A stretch of 58,762 nucleotides of DNA from Terriglobia bacterium (GTDB lineage Bacteria; Acidobacteriota; Terriglobia; Bryobacterales; Bryobacteraceae). The stretch is from contig RGPS01000011.1 of assembly GCA_010084195.1 (NCBI GenBank), positions 1 through 58,762 on the forward strand, given 5' to 3'. Positions 48,101 through 53,039 of the stretch are shown piece by piece. The notes beneath the pieces were generated by a model. The model was not told the DNA's origin and made no database searches. It was given only the letters and a program-made list of their open reading frames with translations. The translations under genes and the position numbers were made by a program. Positions within the stretch are counted from its first letter, which is position 1. Every line of letters starts with the position of its first letter.

Positions 48101-50407
48101 GGCAAACATCGTCGCTGTCCCGAAAGCTCCAGTGCCCGTGCCGAGCAGGATTCCGATATTGTTTGACGATATGTGGCCTGCTGCAACGTCCACAAAGCCG
48201 TCGCTGTTGAAGTCTCCGAGGGCGAGCGAACCCGGGCCGGTGCCCCCGCTGGCATAGTTCGTTGCCGTGCCAAAAAGTCCGGCGGCTTGCCCCAGCAGAA
48301 CGGTCACGAAGTTGCTGTTATTGGTGATCAGCAGGTCTGCTATCAGGTCTCCATTCAGGTCAGCGGCGACGACTTCAGAAGGATTCGGTCCGGTCGTATA
48401 TGTGGCCGAGGCCGTAAACGTCCCCGTGCCGCTTCCGAACAGAACGCTCATGTTGCCGGAGCCGTTATTGGCTATCGCCATGTCGACATGCCCGTCGCCA
48501 TTAAAATCGGCGAGGGCGAAGCTGGCGGGACTGGTCCCCACGCCTGCCGTAAAGTTGGAAGGTGTAAAGCCGCCCGAGCCATTCCCCAGCAGGATACTTA
48601 CCGTGTTGGTGGAATATCCCGCCACGGCGAGGTCCATGTTGCCGTCTTCATTAAAATCGCCCGCAGCGACGCTGATGGGGCCTGTTGCCACCGCAGTCGT
48701 CGTTTGTACTCCGAAAGGTGCCGCCGGGTTCCCCGTGCCCAGGAACGTGCTGACCGTGGTGCCCCCGCCGACGAAGCCCGGGACCGAGCCATAGTTCGTC
48801 ACCACTGCGTCAGGAATCCCGTCGTTATTGAAGTCTCCTGTCGTCACGCCCCACGGGTTGGTGCCGGTTGCCGACGAAACGGCGGTGGCGAAGCCGCTCT
48901 GCGGCTTTGAAGCTACTATCTGATTGCGCACCGTAGAGGCACTTGTGATCGAGAGTGAATCTCCCAGGTAGACGGCCTTCAGCTTGTGCGGCCCACTTGC
49001 CGGGGAGCTTGCCAGGAATGGGTACGAAAGGGTCGCGCTGCCACTCACCAGGGTCTTGAAACCCAGAATTACATTGCCATCATAAAAAGCGACTTTGCCC
49101 GCAGCATTGGACGGCGTCACCGTCGCGGTCATCGAGAACGGACTGCCCAGTGTCGAGGGGCTGGTCAGGGTCGCGCTCAGTGCCGTACTCGTCGCCTGCT
49201 GAATGTTCAGCGTGAATGCCTGCGTGGCGGTGTTCGCCGCCGAATCCACCATCAGCACCGTGAAATTGTAGGTGCCCGTCGCAGTCGGCGTTCCGGAGAG
49301 CACTCCGGTGGAAGAGTTCAGGGTCAGCCCGGGGGGCAGGGAACCGGACACAATGTTCCAGACTCGTCCGCTGCCCGACCCGCCGGTTGCCAACAGCGCC
49401 AGGTTATACGCCGTGCTGACCGGGCCACTGGGAGCGACTGTCTGGGTGATGCTCGCTCCGCTGACATGCGGACGCAATTGAATACCGTTGATATCGCCTT
49501 CCGGGTCCGGCCCGACACCCCGGTACGCCACGTTGAAATTGCCGCTGCCGTCGGTATTGGCCGTCACCACCAGGTAGTTCTTACCCTGGATAAAGGTCGA
49601 ATCCGTACCACTGTTATCCGTGGTGGTGAGCGCGGTTGTGGTCCCGTTGATGGTCACCGAAATTCGGCGTGAACCGCCCGAGTCAATCTGTTGATACAGC
49701 AGCATGTCCCAGCTGGAATTCGCCGGCAGTCCGCTGAAGTTCACGTTGGCCACCACGCCACTGTTTTTTGCGAGGTAGCCGTTCATCAGGGGGCAAAAGC
49801 CGTTCGGTGTGGGCGTGCAAAAACCGTTCCGGCTCAGATTGTGCCAGGCGATGTCGCTGGTCCAGGAGACCCCGATCGGGGTCGCAACTCCGGCGTTGTC
49901 CAACAGGTTCGTACCGGATCCGGTGCCGACGAAGAAAGAATTCCACTGGTCGCCGCCCGCCCCGATCACCGCGCCCCCCGTGTAGGTTTGCGTGGTGCCC
50001 TGGGTACCCTGCCAGCGCGTGTTCAGGATGCCGGAGGCGCGGACCACGATGCTGAAGCTCCTGCTGGCCGTCGTCGTGCTGGTGTCGGTCACCTGAATGG
50101 TCGGCGTGAAAGTGCCGGCCGCGGTGGGCGTTCCGCTGATGAGACCGGAACTGGTGTTGAGCGTGACACCCGCCGGAAGCGCACCTGCCGTGATGGCATA
50201 CGACGTACCAATGCCCGTACCGCCGGACTTCACCAACTGCGTGGAATAGGGAAAACCGACCGTCCCCCCCGGGATCGTCGTCGTCACCAGCGTGATCTGC
50301 TGCGCCTGCAAACCACCCGCCAGACTGAGGAGCATCAGTGCCGGTGTGATCCAGCCAAAGCTGAAACGGGTTGCAATTTTCTGAAGGTTGACGAAACGGT
50401 GGTTCAT
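32453..50407 (-). CDS. giant secreted mosaic adhesin-like protein (about 5,984 residues)
   Basis: A single uninterrupted frame of nearly 18 kb. From the ATG at 50407 there is a signal peptide (hydrophobic ITPALMLLSLAGG, cleavage near LQAQQ). The body alternates 25 He_PIG-type repeats (each with a G-x-[IL]-SGTP core), three seven-repeat FG-GAP propellers, Ig-like Big_3-type repeats, four unrecognised modules of about 185 residues, an NHL-like propeller, BACON-like domains and a final TIGR03437 domain (VAVYGSNLA, IGGIKAPLYF, GLVGLYQMNFEVP). No membrane anchor ends it. Such proteins are usually adhesins or matrix proteins. The frame extends upstream: an ATG at 50575 has a good GGGGA site and would add 56 residues before the signal; 50713 is the longest. 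Confidence 0.9.
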   Translation of the reverse strand: MNHRFVNLQKIATRFSFGWITPALMLLSLAGGLQAQQITLVTTTIPGGTVGFPYSTQLVKSGGTGIGTSYAITAGALPAGVTLNTSSGLISGTPTAAGTFTPTIQVTDTSTTTASRSFSIVVRASGILNTRWQGTQGTTQTYTGGAVIGAGGDQWNSFFVGTGSGTNLLDNAGVATPIGVSWTSDIAWHNLSRNGFCTPTPNGFCPLMNGYLAKNSGVVANVNFSGLPANSSWDMLLYQQIDSGGSRRISVTINGTTTALTTTDNSGTDSTFIQGKNYLVVTANTDGSGNFNVAYRGVGPDPEGDINGIQLRPHVSGASITQTVAPSGPVSTAYNLALLATGGSGSGRVWNIVSGSLPPGLTLNSSTGVLSGTPTATGTYNFTVLMVDSAANTATQAFTLNIQQATSTALSATLTSPSTLGSPFSMTATVTPSNAAGKVAFYDGNVILGFKTLVSGSATLSYPFLASSPASGPHKLKAVYLGDSLSITSASTVRNQIVASKPQSGFATAVSSATGTNPWGVTTGDFNNDGIPDAVVTNYGSVPGFVGGGTTVSTFLGTGNPAAPFGVQTTTAVATGPISVAAGDFNEDGNMDLAVAGYSTNTVSILLGNGSGGFTPSNFTAGVGTSPASFALADFNGDGHVDMAIANNGSGNMSVLFGSGTGTFTASATYTTGPNPSEVVAADLNGDLIADLLITNNSNFVTVLLGQAAGLFGTATNYASGGTGPGSLALGDFNSDGFVDVAAGHISSNNIGILLGTGTGAFGTATMFAGGSETRFVKTGDFNGDGVLDLVVNNNTASNILILTGNGNGTFATGVAYNVASGTSGSMTSAVADLNGDGVTDIIAVNNGSSTISTFMGTAVTTTTLTSSVNPSNFQQNVTLTATVSPSTAIGTVTFKDGATTIGSGTLSAGIATMSISNLTSGAHSLTAVYGGNTTNLTSTSSVLTQNVRTAVVVSTTTLPNGQISTVYSQTLAATGGVSPYTWSLNSGALPSGVTLSAGGVLSGTPTVTGTFNVNVLAADSVNGVGAQALSLVVNAVPLSSVTTLSVAGCSGSCVANVSQAVSLQAAVTQGGNSVGTLGSVAFFSNTKILGVAPVSSGTATLATTTIPGGTTSLRAIYLANGTYASSKSSAVSIAVSARGGNGFATATSYSSGGTNPSLIALADVTGDGIADMVVAHSGGTPSSVGVLKGNGSGGFAAVQNFTVGTDANSIGVGDFNSDGKLDIAVTNGSSSNFSILLNTSPNVSTLSFATAVNYAAGLNPQTIVVADFNGDGIADLALTNFIAPVTVNLYFGVGNGTFPASPSLTLTGPDSYATALEAGDLNGDGNADLAVATGGNLVVFLNTGSGAFTSARTFASAAITNPVSLAIADYNSDGKADVALTNYQPSPNGTVVVLLNNSGEVFSFGAGTTYTIGANPWGLAAGDFTGDGNLDLAAVNLANDNVNLLLGSAAGTFTVAGTVAVGSFPKGIAVGDVNADGVLDFVTANSGSGVSVLLGVGTTTTSLTSSVNPTNFGQSTALTATVSPSTATGTVTFKDGATTIGSATLSSGTATLSISSLTSGSHSLTAVYGGNTTNGTSTSGVVSQTVRTAVVISTTTLIPARQNSAYSISLGVSGGTGPYTLAVSAGALPAGLTLSTAGLLSGTPTVNGTFSFSATATDSLGGSRVQSLSLIVNTVTSVFNGQQVQVTWFFPDLSSIYQAPQTATVGAGVEFTNYAGTNQAFDIDFADTTIQINSKYNNCCFSPTSFNGLVITNPGGLPNFTNVTLTASNWTNGSSVTFDSSRISFDANNIYLNFQGLTNQVGMGITLQVNGISLPTTLPGSSVGFPYSTQLTTTGGTGAGRVYALTSGALPTGLALNTATGVISGIPTTAGTFTPTLQVTDSGSNTTSRAYSVVIRQAGLLNTRWQGSPSTVYTGPGFIGNGSDTWNLFETGSGSGTLRDNAGQATPVAITWTADGALSPQPFDSNAFCYPSPTSFCSLMGNYLYKSGGTAGNVTFSNLPANASWDIYLYQQSSVSNGGRQISITANGVTAATTIPNDPNDSTFLLNKNYLLTTASTNGSGQLSINFQGTAGDLEANINGLQLRPHMDPLTITQTTIPAGTVGATYSTTLTLTGGTGVGNVFVLSSEVGPGNLTLSSGGVLSGTPSTAGSFPFTVRVTDSQGNIANRALTLVVNPPVSVTTTTLPTGVLGAAYNFTLAAAGGSGSYTWSITSGALHGGLSLNAATGAITGTPIQTGNPSVVFRATDTNGQFAAVQFTLTVNPAVSVTTSVLPGGAVGTAYSQTLAATGGLGGYTWSITSGALQAGLSLNSATGAITGTPTVSGPANITFRATDTGSNFGAATIALTIAGTTTTSLSTSLGSPSPFSANQSLTATVSPLSTGRVTFYDGASVVGIATLSSGTATISGKRLGTGTHSLRAYFQGSAEGLPSLSSSVVQVVNSKPQSGFAAGVGYAAGTGPSLGTSADFNGDGNADYAVANYGASNISVFLGNGLGALGAATNFTVGTNPFSLTTGDFNGDGNVDIATANLLADSISVLLGNGAGSFAAGVTYTAGVGAHPGQIIAADFNRDGFVDLATANYNSNNVSVLLGSGTGTFGTGVLYAAGTNPASLAAGDFNNDGIPDLAVANQTTNNVSILLGQAGGVFAAATNYPAGGTTLQGVTTADFNADGNLDLVVTNSGTNTVTLLAGTGSGTFGTASVIGASSGANFTVAGDFNGNGVPDVAVTNDTGSNVSVLIGSGSLTFAAPVNYALAAGASGARGITVTDLNGDGVSDLVVASPTSNGISVLLGVGTTTTTLTSSANPSNLGAATTLTATVSPATATGTVTFKDGAATLGTGTLSAGVATFSASFTTAGVHSLTAVYAGNATNATSTSSALTQNVNQGTTTTSISSQTNPGTFAATATFTATVAPSTATGTVTFRLGGLTLGTGTLSGGTASFSTTTLAAGAYSIDAIYGGDSNYVTSTSTALTQTVNARTTTTSLSTSPNPSTSGQNVTLTATVTPSSATGSVTFKNGAATLGSGTLSSGVATFGTTSLAVGGHSLTAVYDGDGNNATSTSSAVNQIVNAPLVITTSSLPNAVQNAAYNQTLTATGGSGAKTWSRPEGSVLPVGLSLGSTGAITGTPTVAGAYTFTVEVTDSLGATQNTTLGLLVNTPLSIITNTLSVGTVKFPYYGEIFASGGSGSGYTFDVSAGTLPPGLSLNATTGVVSGSPSTAGGFNFTARVTDSSAATATQALTITIDGYGVLSIQFQDPSDSPHFGPAVIGNPVDLWNVFKSPTGTQPILYDEAGNLISVGLTFSGASVATTGTTSGFCSPAVTPYCDLMKSHLRVEAGNTGAISLKGFNPGSTWSLYLYSQSNLAGRTLSVAVNGGAPVVTSTGNPADAAFILNKNYLVIPATADGTGEINLAFTSANGLEAVLNGLQVTPQVPTLTITTSSLPSGVAGSVYSQTLAGTGGTTLLYDWTISAGALPSGLTLNPTTGVISGTPSVAGTFNLTVTLEDALSYTASRALTLQVNPALSSTTSTLPSGVQNVGYSQTLVAAGGAGSNVWSLQSGTLPAGLTLSAGGVISGTPTATGSSTFTVRVTDTSTAFVNQTLTLQVALPLNITTSLLNQGEVGLAYTQTLSATGGVPGYTWTITSGALQSGLTLNPATGVISGTPLVAGTANLVFRATDSVGNIASTAGLPLTISPALAITTSSLPTSIVSVAYSQALALSGGLGPHTWTISSGSIPGLSLATNGTLSGTPQTAGTFTITARVVDALNVAVTQSLNLTVANVLSISTAVVPGGSVGIPYSQPIATAGGSGSGRTFLISAGAMPNGLTIAQTTGLIAGTPTTAGTFSFTVSVTDSASLTANLAYTTTISAFGTVNVQFQGAPATNYSGIGVIGAGSDNWNLFSVAPDSRLLNESHGQPTAMVASVGGDNIANGLLQGGFCAPSPNAFCNLMNGYLFKSAGQTGNVTFSGLAPNSNWDLFVYTQPNQGAGRSLSLSVNGGATVTSTPNTAGDSTFILNKNYVRLSAQANGSGLLSLNYNGASGDQEANINAIQLRPFQTPLTITQTNAPDAVAGVPYTLALTATGGTVTGRVWSISTGALPGGLTLNSSTGAIGGVPSVSGAFNFTARVVDSQNNTGTQSFTLLINPPLTFTNTSLLSGVINVPYTETLAAAGGFGGYVWSIQTGTLPSGLTLTPSTGVISGTPTATGSSTVTFNVTDSGSQFVPRALTIVINSAVSVTTSTLPNAVSGVAYNTTLAAANGLGGFTWSITSGTLPSGLTLNPATGLISGTTSVVGTVNITVRATDSGNNFGTASLSLQVLPPVTISTLTLPEGSRTFNYNQTIVAAGATNSYTFDVSAGTLPTGLVLSATGLLSGNPTTAGTSTFTVRVIDASTSQTTRQYTLVINPALTVSTVTLPGATQGTAYSQALTAAGGVAPLTWSILPTSTASQAGLIINPTTGALSGTPNTFGKLSLAIQVQDFAGNTTTRNLSLLIARNGTSNTDFAISDASTRIVRMSATGTNILTVCTGVNCHAGDIAADPQGNIYSHDTTGIYKITPGGGVTTLLARPGGGVGGMAIDGSGNVIFVDNRSDEVYRVTQAGVLTTVAAFPDPSTQELQDVFVALDSGGNYIVGSDAGSTMRIYRFTPAGAVTTLATWAGKGVTGLAISSDGKIAFGDYRNIQLAVFDPAGSPNNVVTYNILQGEGTLPRGLAIDPATGHYIVPEQYSNTLFRITPGGAITEMFQGTPLAAPTSIAAIPALAAPVISTLSLPSGLVGQNYSSFQVVATGGTGNFTWTATGLPAGLTMSTGGIISGGSSAAGTFQINITVTDVLLGLTATKLIPLTIASPIAPVTLSSSSSQANIALGGTVSASFAAGGGVPPYTFSASGLPQGVSLNGTGSLSGSPASPGNSTATIFVSDTSGRSASTSFSITVLGILISSLPNGTTGIPYSATIGALGGVQPYSFSANGLPNGLGLSAQGTIAGTPTVGGNFNVTVTVSDGAGARISAGGTITIVVPGAPVSIPSGSLPDATVGVPYSASLSAIGGKTPYSWSVLSGSLPDGLSFGANGIVSGTPIAPGGGGFAALVTDSSGGTASTGASITVKPAPIVITSKSPLASGMLGVEYPSVQLAATGGIAPYKWAVSGGAFPAGVALDSGGTISGTPTTAGDFTATVTVTDAAGTTGSSGFSVTMRQISADLILSSATAAFELTTGAVTLPSGLAIGVQSTVVAQQISFSVVASPSVSWLTVTNGSKTPDSISVVLSNGALSLPAGDYSTTLKVTCSTGSCSGSAQSVAVTLKVTSPPARLRVVTDILSFTTTSQNLAPISQTIAIQNAGGGSLGVASVSCGAPWCTVGAPPASLAGGSSANIPITVNPGAVSAGYYRTTVEISTSGGKGSVPVTLFIAQNSSMTLSPSGGQFGMPQGGAPGNPSGSFLVSVNSTSAVTFTASQLPGADWLKVGTSSVSASSAQPGTISYSIDTAAAGRLTPGTYYGQISVGGTGIVNAPQTHQVILNVTPPTDVARPDPQPAGLLFLTTLGGTNPPPQIVTVFTSSTRAVQFQASATSDGGWLSVSPGLGTTSQPAPAGTNATVNIAGLKQGVYTGLISYAFAGNAVRSVNVTLVVSPVGGTAATLTSSTGTPSVSAPLQPRATCTATSLAAVQTGIVSNFSAPAAWPTPLSLRIVDDCGGTVTGAQIVSTFSNGDPPLPLPLVDSKNGVYAGTWTPRKQSATLTISARVTAKGYKDLSMQLIGAVTPNAAPLLTPNGTVHAFSPLVGAPLAPGNIVAVYGSNLAVLTGVPAAVPLPTAVNGTQVLIGGIKAPLYFTSPGQVNAQIPYELEPNKQYQVIISANGALSTPDAIQLTNVVPGLAAYADGTVIAQHADGSLITAKSPAKGGETAIAYLSGLGATDNNPASGGAAPGDILARPNSLPTLSIGGKDAKIAFVGLTPGLVGLYQMNFEVPEGLDAGNPRITVTQEGSSSTPVLLPYVPK
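36130..36930 (-). other. NHL/SMP-30-like beta-propeller segment in the giant protein
   Basis: Repeated strands of the type GMAIDGSGNVIFVD, RVTQAGVLTTVA, GLAISSDGKIAFGD and GLAIDPATGHYIVPEQ mark about five to six blades, different from the FG-GAP propellers. It separates two runs of He_PIG repeats. Confidence 0.7.
38255..38815 (-). repeat. unrecognised 185-residue module, copy 4
   Basis: It begins GTVNVQFQG, contains IGAGSDNWNLF and GGFCAPSPNAFCNLMNGYL, then NSNWDLFVYTQ, STFILNKNYV and EANINAIQLRPF. It lies between two He_PIG repeats. Confidence 0.8.
40130..40683 (-). repeat. unrecognised 185-residue module, copy 3
   Basis: The most diverged copy: GVLSIQFQ, VIGNPVDLWNVF, GFCSPAVTPYCDLMKSHL, STWSLYLYSQ, AAFILNKNYLV and LEAVLNGLQVTPQ. 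The two cysteines of the FC...C-LM motif are kept. Confidence 0.8.
41180..42030 (-). repeat. three tandem Ig-like (Big_3-type) repeats
   Basis: Three head-to-tail units of about 92 residues follow propeller 3, each with TTTTSxS, a TATVxPSxATGTVTFK strand and a final HSLTAVYxGDxNxxTSTS strand. Confidence 0.85.
42035..43090 (-). repeat. FG-GAP/VCBS propeller 3, seven repeats
   Basis: Seven units each contain a DxNxDGxxDLxVA calcium-loop motif (first DFNGDGNADYAVA, last DLNGDGVSDLVVA), the number needed for one closed seven-bladed propeller. It follows an Ig-like unit ending SKPQSGFAAG. Confidence 0.88.
44150..44720 (-). repeat. unrecognised 185-residue module, copy 2
   Basis: It begins GLLNTRWQG, contains IGNGSDTWNLF, AFCYPSPTSFCSLMGNYLY, ASWDIYLYQQ, STFLLNKNYLL and EANINGLQLRPH. 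It is close to copy 1. Confidence 0.8.
45915..47000 (-). repeat. FG-GAP/VCBS propeller 2, seven repeats
   Basis: Seven units run from DVTGDGIADMVVA to DVNADGVLDFVTA, each with an acidic calcium-type loop. An Ig-like unit precedes and follows it. Confidence 0.88.
47840..48910 (-). repeat. FG-GAP/VCBS propeller 1, seven repeats
   Basis: Seven units run from DFNNDGIPDAVVT to DLNGDGVTDIIAV. The linker that follows (TVTFKDGATTIGSGTLS) is nearly the same as that after propeller 2, suggesting duplication of a propeller-plus-Ig block. Confidence 0.88.
49460..50040 (-). repeat. unrecognised 185-residue module, copy 1
   Basis: It begins GILNTRWQG, contains IGAGGDQWNSFF, GFCTPTPNGFCPLMNGYLA, SSWDMLLYQQ, STFIQGKNYLV and EGDINGIQLRPH. 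It follows the first He_PIG repeat after the signal peptide. Confidence 0.8.
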
Positions 50408-50737
50408 CCTAAAAACGGCACTTGAGGCCTCGGTTTCAGCCCAGGTCTTGTGTCTGCAAGCTGTTACAGAAACAGCAGTTGTCATCAAATTGGTGAAGTG
50501 CGAAGCAGTTGCAACCTTAATGGCTTCCAGTGCTTGCCGGCGACCGCCGAGGTCAACTGCCGTTTTTAGGTTCATAGTTCCCCTACCCTGTTGCGGAAAC
50601 AGCAAACTTATTGGTACTGCGGATGGTTGAGACTGCGGGTGTCGCGTTGGTGTTGGCTCGGCGGCTTTGCGGTAAGCTGCTGAGGTCAGAAGACAACCAT
50701 GAGATGGATTCACTGGCCAACCAGCACAGAATTCAGC

Positions 50738-51404
50738 TCATCCCGTGACTCGCCTCATGGCCCCTGCAGAATCGCCGAACCGCCGGATTCTTATCTGCGC
50801 GCCCAATTGGCGCGTGCGAAAACGAAAGAGGATGGCCGTACCCGCTCCGAGCAGGAGGAAGGTACCCGGCTCCGGGACTGCGGAGACCTGCTGGAGTGCC
50901 ATGAAGCGTTGATTGGTTGTGTTGGTGGGCCAGTAGATGGCGACGTTGGTGTACAGTGCAGGGTTCAGCGTCGCACTCTGCGCAGCGTTCACAAAAGACG
51001 TGGTGGCGGCGTCGTTCGTGACGCCGGGAACGTGGGCCAGAGTCCCCGAGGTATCCATTGATGTACCAGATTGCCATCGTAAGTGCCCCGCGGGTGGCTG
51101 CCGTGGCGTTAAATAACTGGAGGGCAAGAAACGCGGCGCGCTGTTCCGCAACGGCTGTGGGCGTGGCGGTGGTAACTGTCCACTGCGTGTTGTAGCGGCT
51201 GTCTATTGTGATGTCGAGACAGATGATCCCGCTGGCGATCGCGCTGCCGTTGAGCTTTCCGTTATAAGGCGAAATCGCCTGGCCGAGGTAGTTCCCGTAG
51301 GAATTCGCAGCCCCCAACCCCAGCGTGGTCGCCGAAGCACATGTCGGCACGGCAAGTGTAACCAGGAAGCCGCAGAGAGCAGTGGCAAAGGAAAGGGGTT
51401 TCAT
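50738..51404 (-). pseudogene. PEP-CTERM protein gene with a frameshift
   Basis: The ATG at 51404 opens a signal peptide (MKPLSFATALCGFLVTLAVP) and a mature start ATTLGLGAANSYG. The frame is coherent to about 51055 (MAIWYINGYL). The sense then moves to the +1 frame, which continues SGTLAHVPGVTND and ends with a PEP-CTERM sorting tail: VPEPGTFLLLGAG, a hydrophobic helix, then an Arg-rich end. The shift falls at a run of four C/G at 51044-51047. PEP-CTERM proteins are sorted by exosortase, which is not in the window. It may be a true pseudogene, a phase-variable gene or a sequencing error. Confidence 0.75.
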
Positions 51405-51527
51405 CGGAGTTGATCCCACTTTACCCTCCGCGCGCCCGATCGCATAGGCTGTTTGTACTAGTACCTACAAGTTAAATCTACGGGCACTGTGACTCCCGGT
51501 GAGGCAGATTTTGTTGAAGACGCGGTA

Positions 51528-51572
51528 CCAGGGCCTGAGTCGGCCCCTCCCTCATGGTCGGGGTTCGGAAGG
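51528..51572. repeat. possible dispersed Acidobacteriota repeat (PLPHGRGSE in translation)
   Basis: GGCCCCTCCCTCATGGTCGG and the following GGTTCGGAAGG give PLPHGRGSEGR in one frame. From memory, this peptide is common in hypothetical proteins of Acidobacteriota, which would indicate a dispersed intergenic repeat; I could not verify this. It lies in the 213-bp gap between the PEP-CTERM and DUF1501 genes. Confidence 0.4.
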
Positions 51573-51585
51573 ACGTTTCGTGATT

Positions 51586-51614
51586 GCGAAGCGTGTGTAT
51601 CGGGGAGGCTTCGC
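51586..51614. terminator. hairpin after the DUF1501 gene
   Basis: GCGAAGC (51586-51592) pairs with GCTTCGC (51608-51614), three nt past the minus-strand stop at 51618. No T tract follows, so termination is uncertain. Confidence 0.3.
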
Positions 51615-51617
51615 GAG

Positions 51618-53039
51618 TCAGGCCAGCACTTCTTTGATGACGTTGCCGCCAAAATCTGTCAATTTTTCGTTGCGACCGTTGTGCAGGAACCACAGACGAT
51701 TTTGGTCCATGCCGAGGAGGTGGAGAATGGTGGCGTGGAAGTCTCGCATCGAGTACCGTGCCCCTTCGCCCTTTAGCCCCAGTTCGTCCGTCTGGCCAAC
51801 CACCGTGCCGGGTTTCACGCCACCTCCCGCCATCCACATGGTGAAGCCATGGGGGTTGTGGTCGCGACCGTTACCCCCCTGTGACATGGGCAGGCGACCG
51901 AACTCGCTGCCCCAAATGACGAGGGTGGAATCGAGGAGACCTCGCTGTTTGAGGTCGGCCAGGAGACCAGCAACGGGCTGATCCGTCATGCCGCACATCT
52001 TCTCGTGGTTCTCCACCAGGTTGGAGTGGGCGTCCCACTGGACGGAAACAGGGCCTCCACCCGAGTAAAGCTGGACGAAGCGCGTGCCCCGTTCCACCAG
52101 GCGACGCGCCAGGAGACAGCGGGTTCCGAACTCATTGGTGCGCTTCTGGTCGATGCCGTAAAGCTGTTTGGTGGCGTCGGTTTCTTTCGAGAGATCAACG
52201 GCGTCCGGGGCGTGGCTCTGCATGCGGAAGGCAAGCTCGTAGGAACTGATGCGGGCGGCCATTTCGGTGTCGGAGTCCAGGGTGTCGAGTTCATTCATGC
52301 TTTGGAGGAAGTCGAGGGTCCGGCGCTGGCGCTGCGGGGTGACACCTTTAGGCGGATTCAGATTCAGGATAGGACTGGCACCAGGGCGGAAGACCGTCCC
52401 CTGATAGACGGCGGGCAGGAACCCCGCGCCCCAGCAGGGTGTGCCGCCTTCGGGCGTACCTTCGGGCTGCGGCATCACAACGTAGGCGGGGAGGTTGTCG
52501 CTCTCGCTGCCGAGCCCGTAGGTGATCCACGACCCCATAGACGGGTAGCCCATCAGAATATGCCCGGTATTGACGTGGTACATAGCCGGGGCGTGAACGG
52601 TGCTGTCGGTATAGAAGGACCGGACGAAGCAGAGGTCATCCACATGCTTCGCCGTGTGGGGGAAGAGGGTGGAGACATCCATGCCGCTCTGGCCGTGTTT
52701 GGCGAACTTCCACGGGCTGGCAAGGAGAGGCGTGTCGCCCTTGGTGAACTGGCTGACGATGGTGCCGTAGCTGGGGGGCAGAGGCTGGCCGTTGTATTTG
52801 GTGAGGGCTGGTTTCGGGTCGAAAGTGTCGATATGGCTGGGGCCACCGACCATGAAAAGGAAGATGACGGATTTGGCTTTGGCCGGAAAGTGGGCGGGTT
52901 TGGCGGCGAGGGGGTTGGCACGGGCAGCGGCTTGAGCCGACGGCAGCAAGGATGCCAGGGCAATCGACCCGAAGCCGTGAGCGGCGCGGGCCAGCACGTC
53001 GCGGCGCGTGACCGCTCCGCTGAAATGATTACGGGACAT
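51618..53039 (-). CDS. DUF1501 protein with Tat signal
   Basis: The 473-residue protein belongs to the DUF1501 family, related to sulfatases/alkaline phosphatases. It begins with a twin-arginine signal ([23 protein letters not shown]) and contains the family segments [35 protein letters not shown] and [15 protein letters not shown]...[16 protein letters not shown]. Members almost always lie next to DUF1549/DUF1553 genes, as here, where the DUF1553 gene overlaps by 11 nt. The ATG at 53039 is preferred; the ATG at 53051 adds four residues, and the frame is open to 53324. The biochemical role is unknown. Confidence 0.9.
   Translation of the reverse strand: MSRNHFSGAVTRRDVLARAAHGFGSIALASLLPSAQAAARANPLAAKPAHFPAKAKSVIFLFMVGGPSHIDTFDPKPALTKYNGQPLPPSYGTIVSQFTKGDTPLLASPWKFAKHGQSGMDVSTLFPHTAKHVDDLCFVRSFYTDSTVHAPAMYHVNTGHILMGYPSMGSWITYGLGSESDNLPAYVVMPQPEGTPEGGTPCWGAGFLPAVYQGTVFRPGASPILNLNPPKGVTPQRQRRTLDFLQSMNELDTLDSDTEMAARISSYELAFRMQSHAPDAVDLSKETDATKQLYGIDQKRTNEFGTRCLLARRLVERGTRFVQLYSGGGPVSVQWDAHSNLVENHEKMCGMTDQPVAGLLADLKQRGLLDSTLVIWGSEFGRLPMSQGGNGRDHNPHGFTMWMAGGGVKPGTVVGQTDELGLKGEGARYSMRDFHATILHLLGMDQNRLWFLHNGRNEKLTDFGGNVIKEVLA

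Noticed and set aside
42035..48910. Repeats that might look like a CRISPR or satellite array
   Set aside because: They are protein-level FG-GAP repeats within one open frame; DNA copies diverge and there are no constant repeats with unique spacers.
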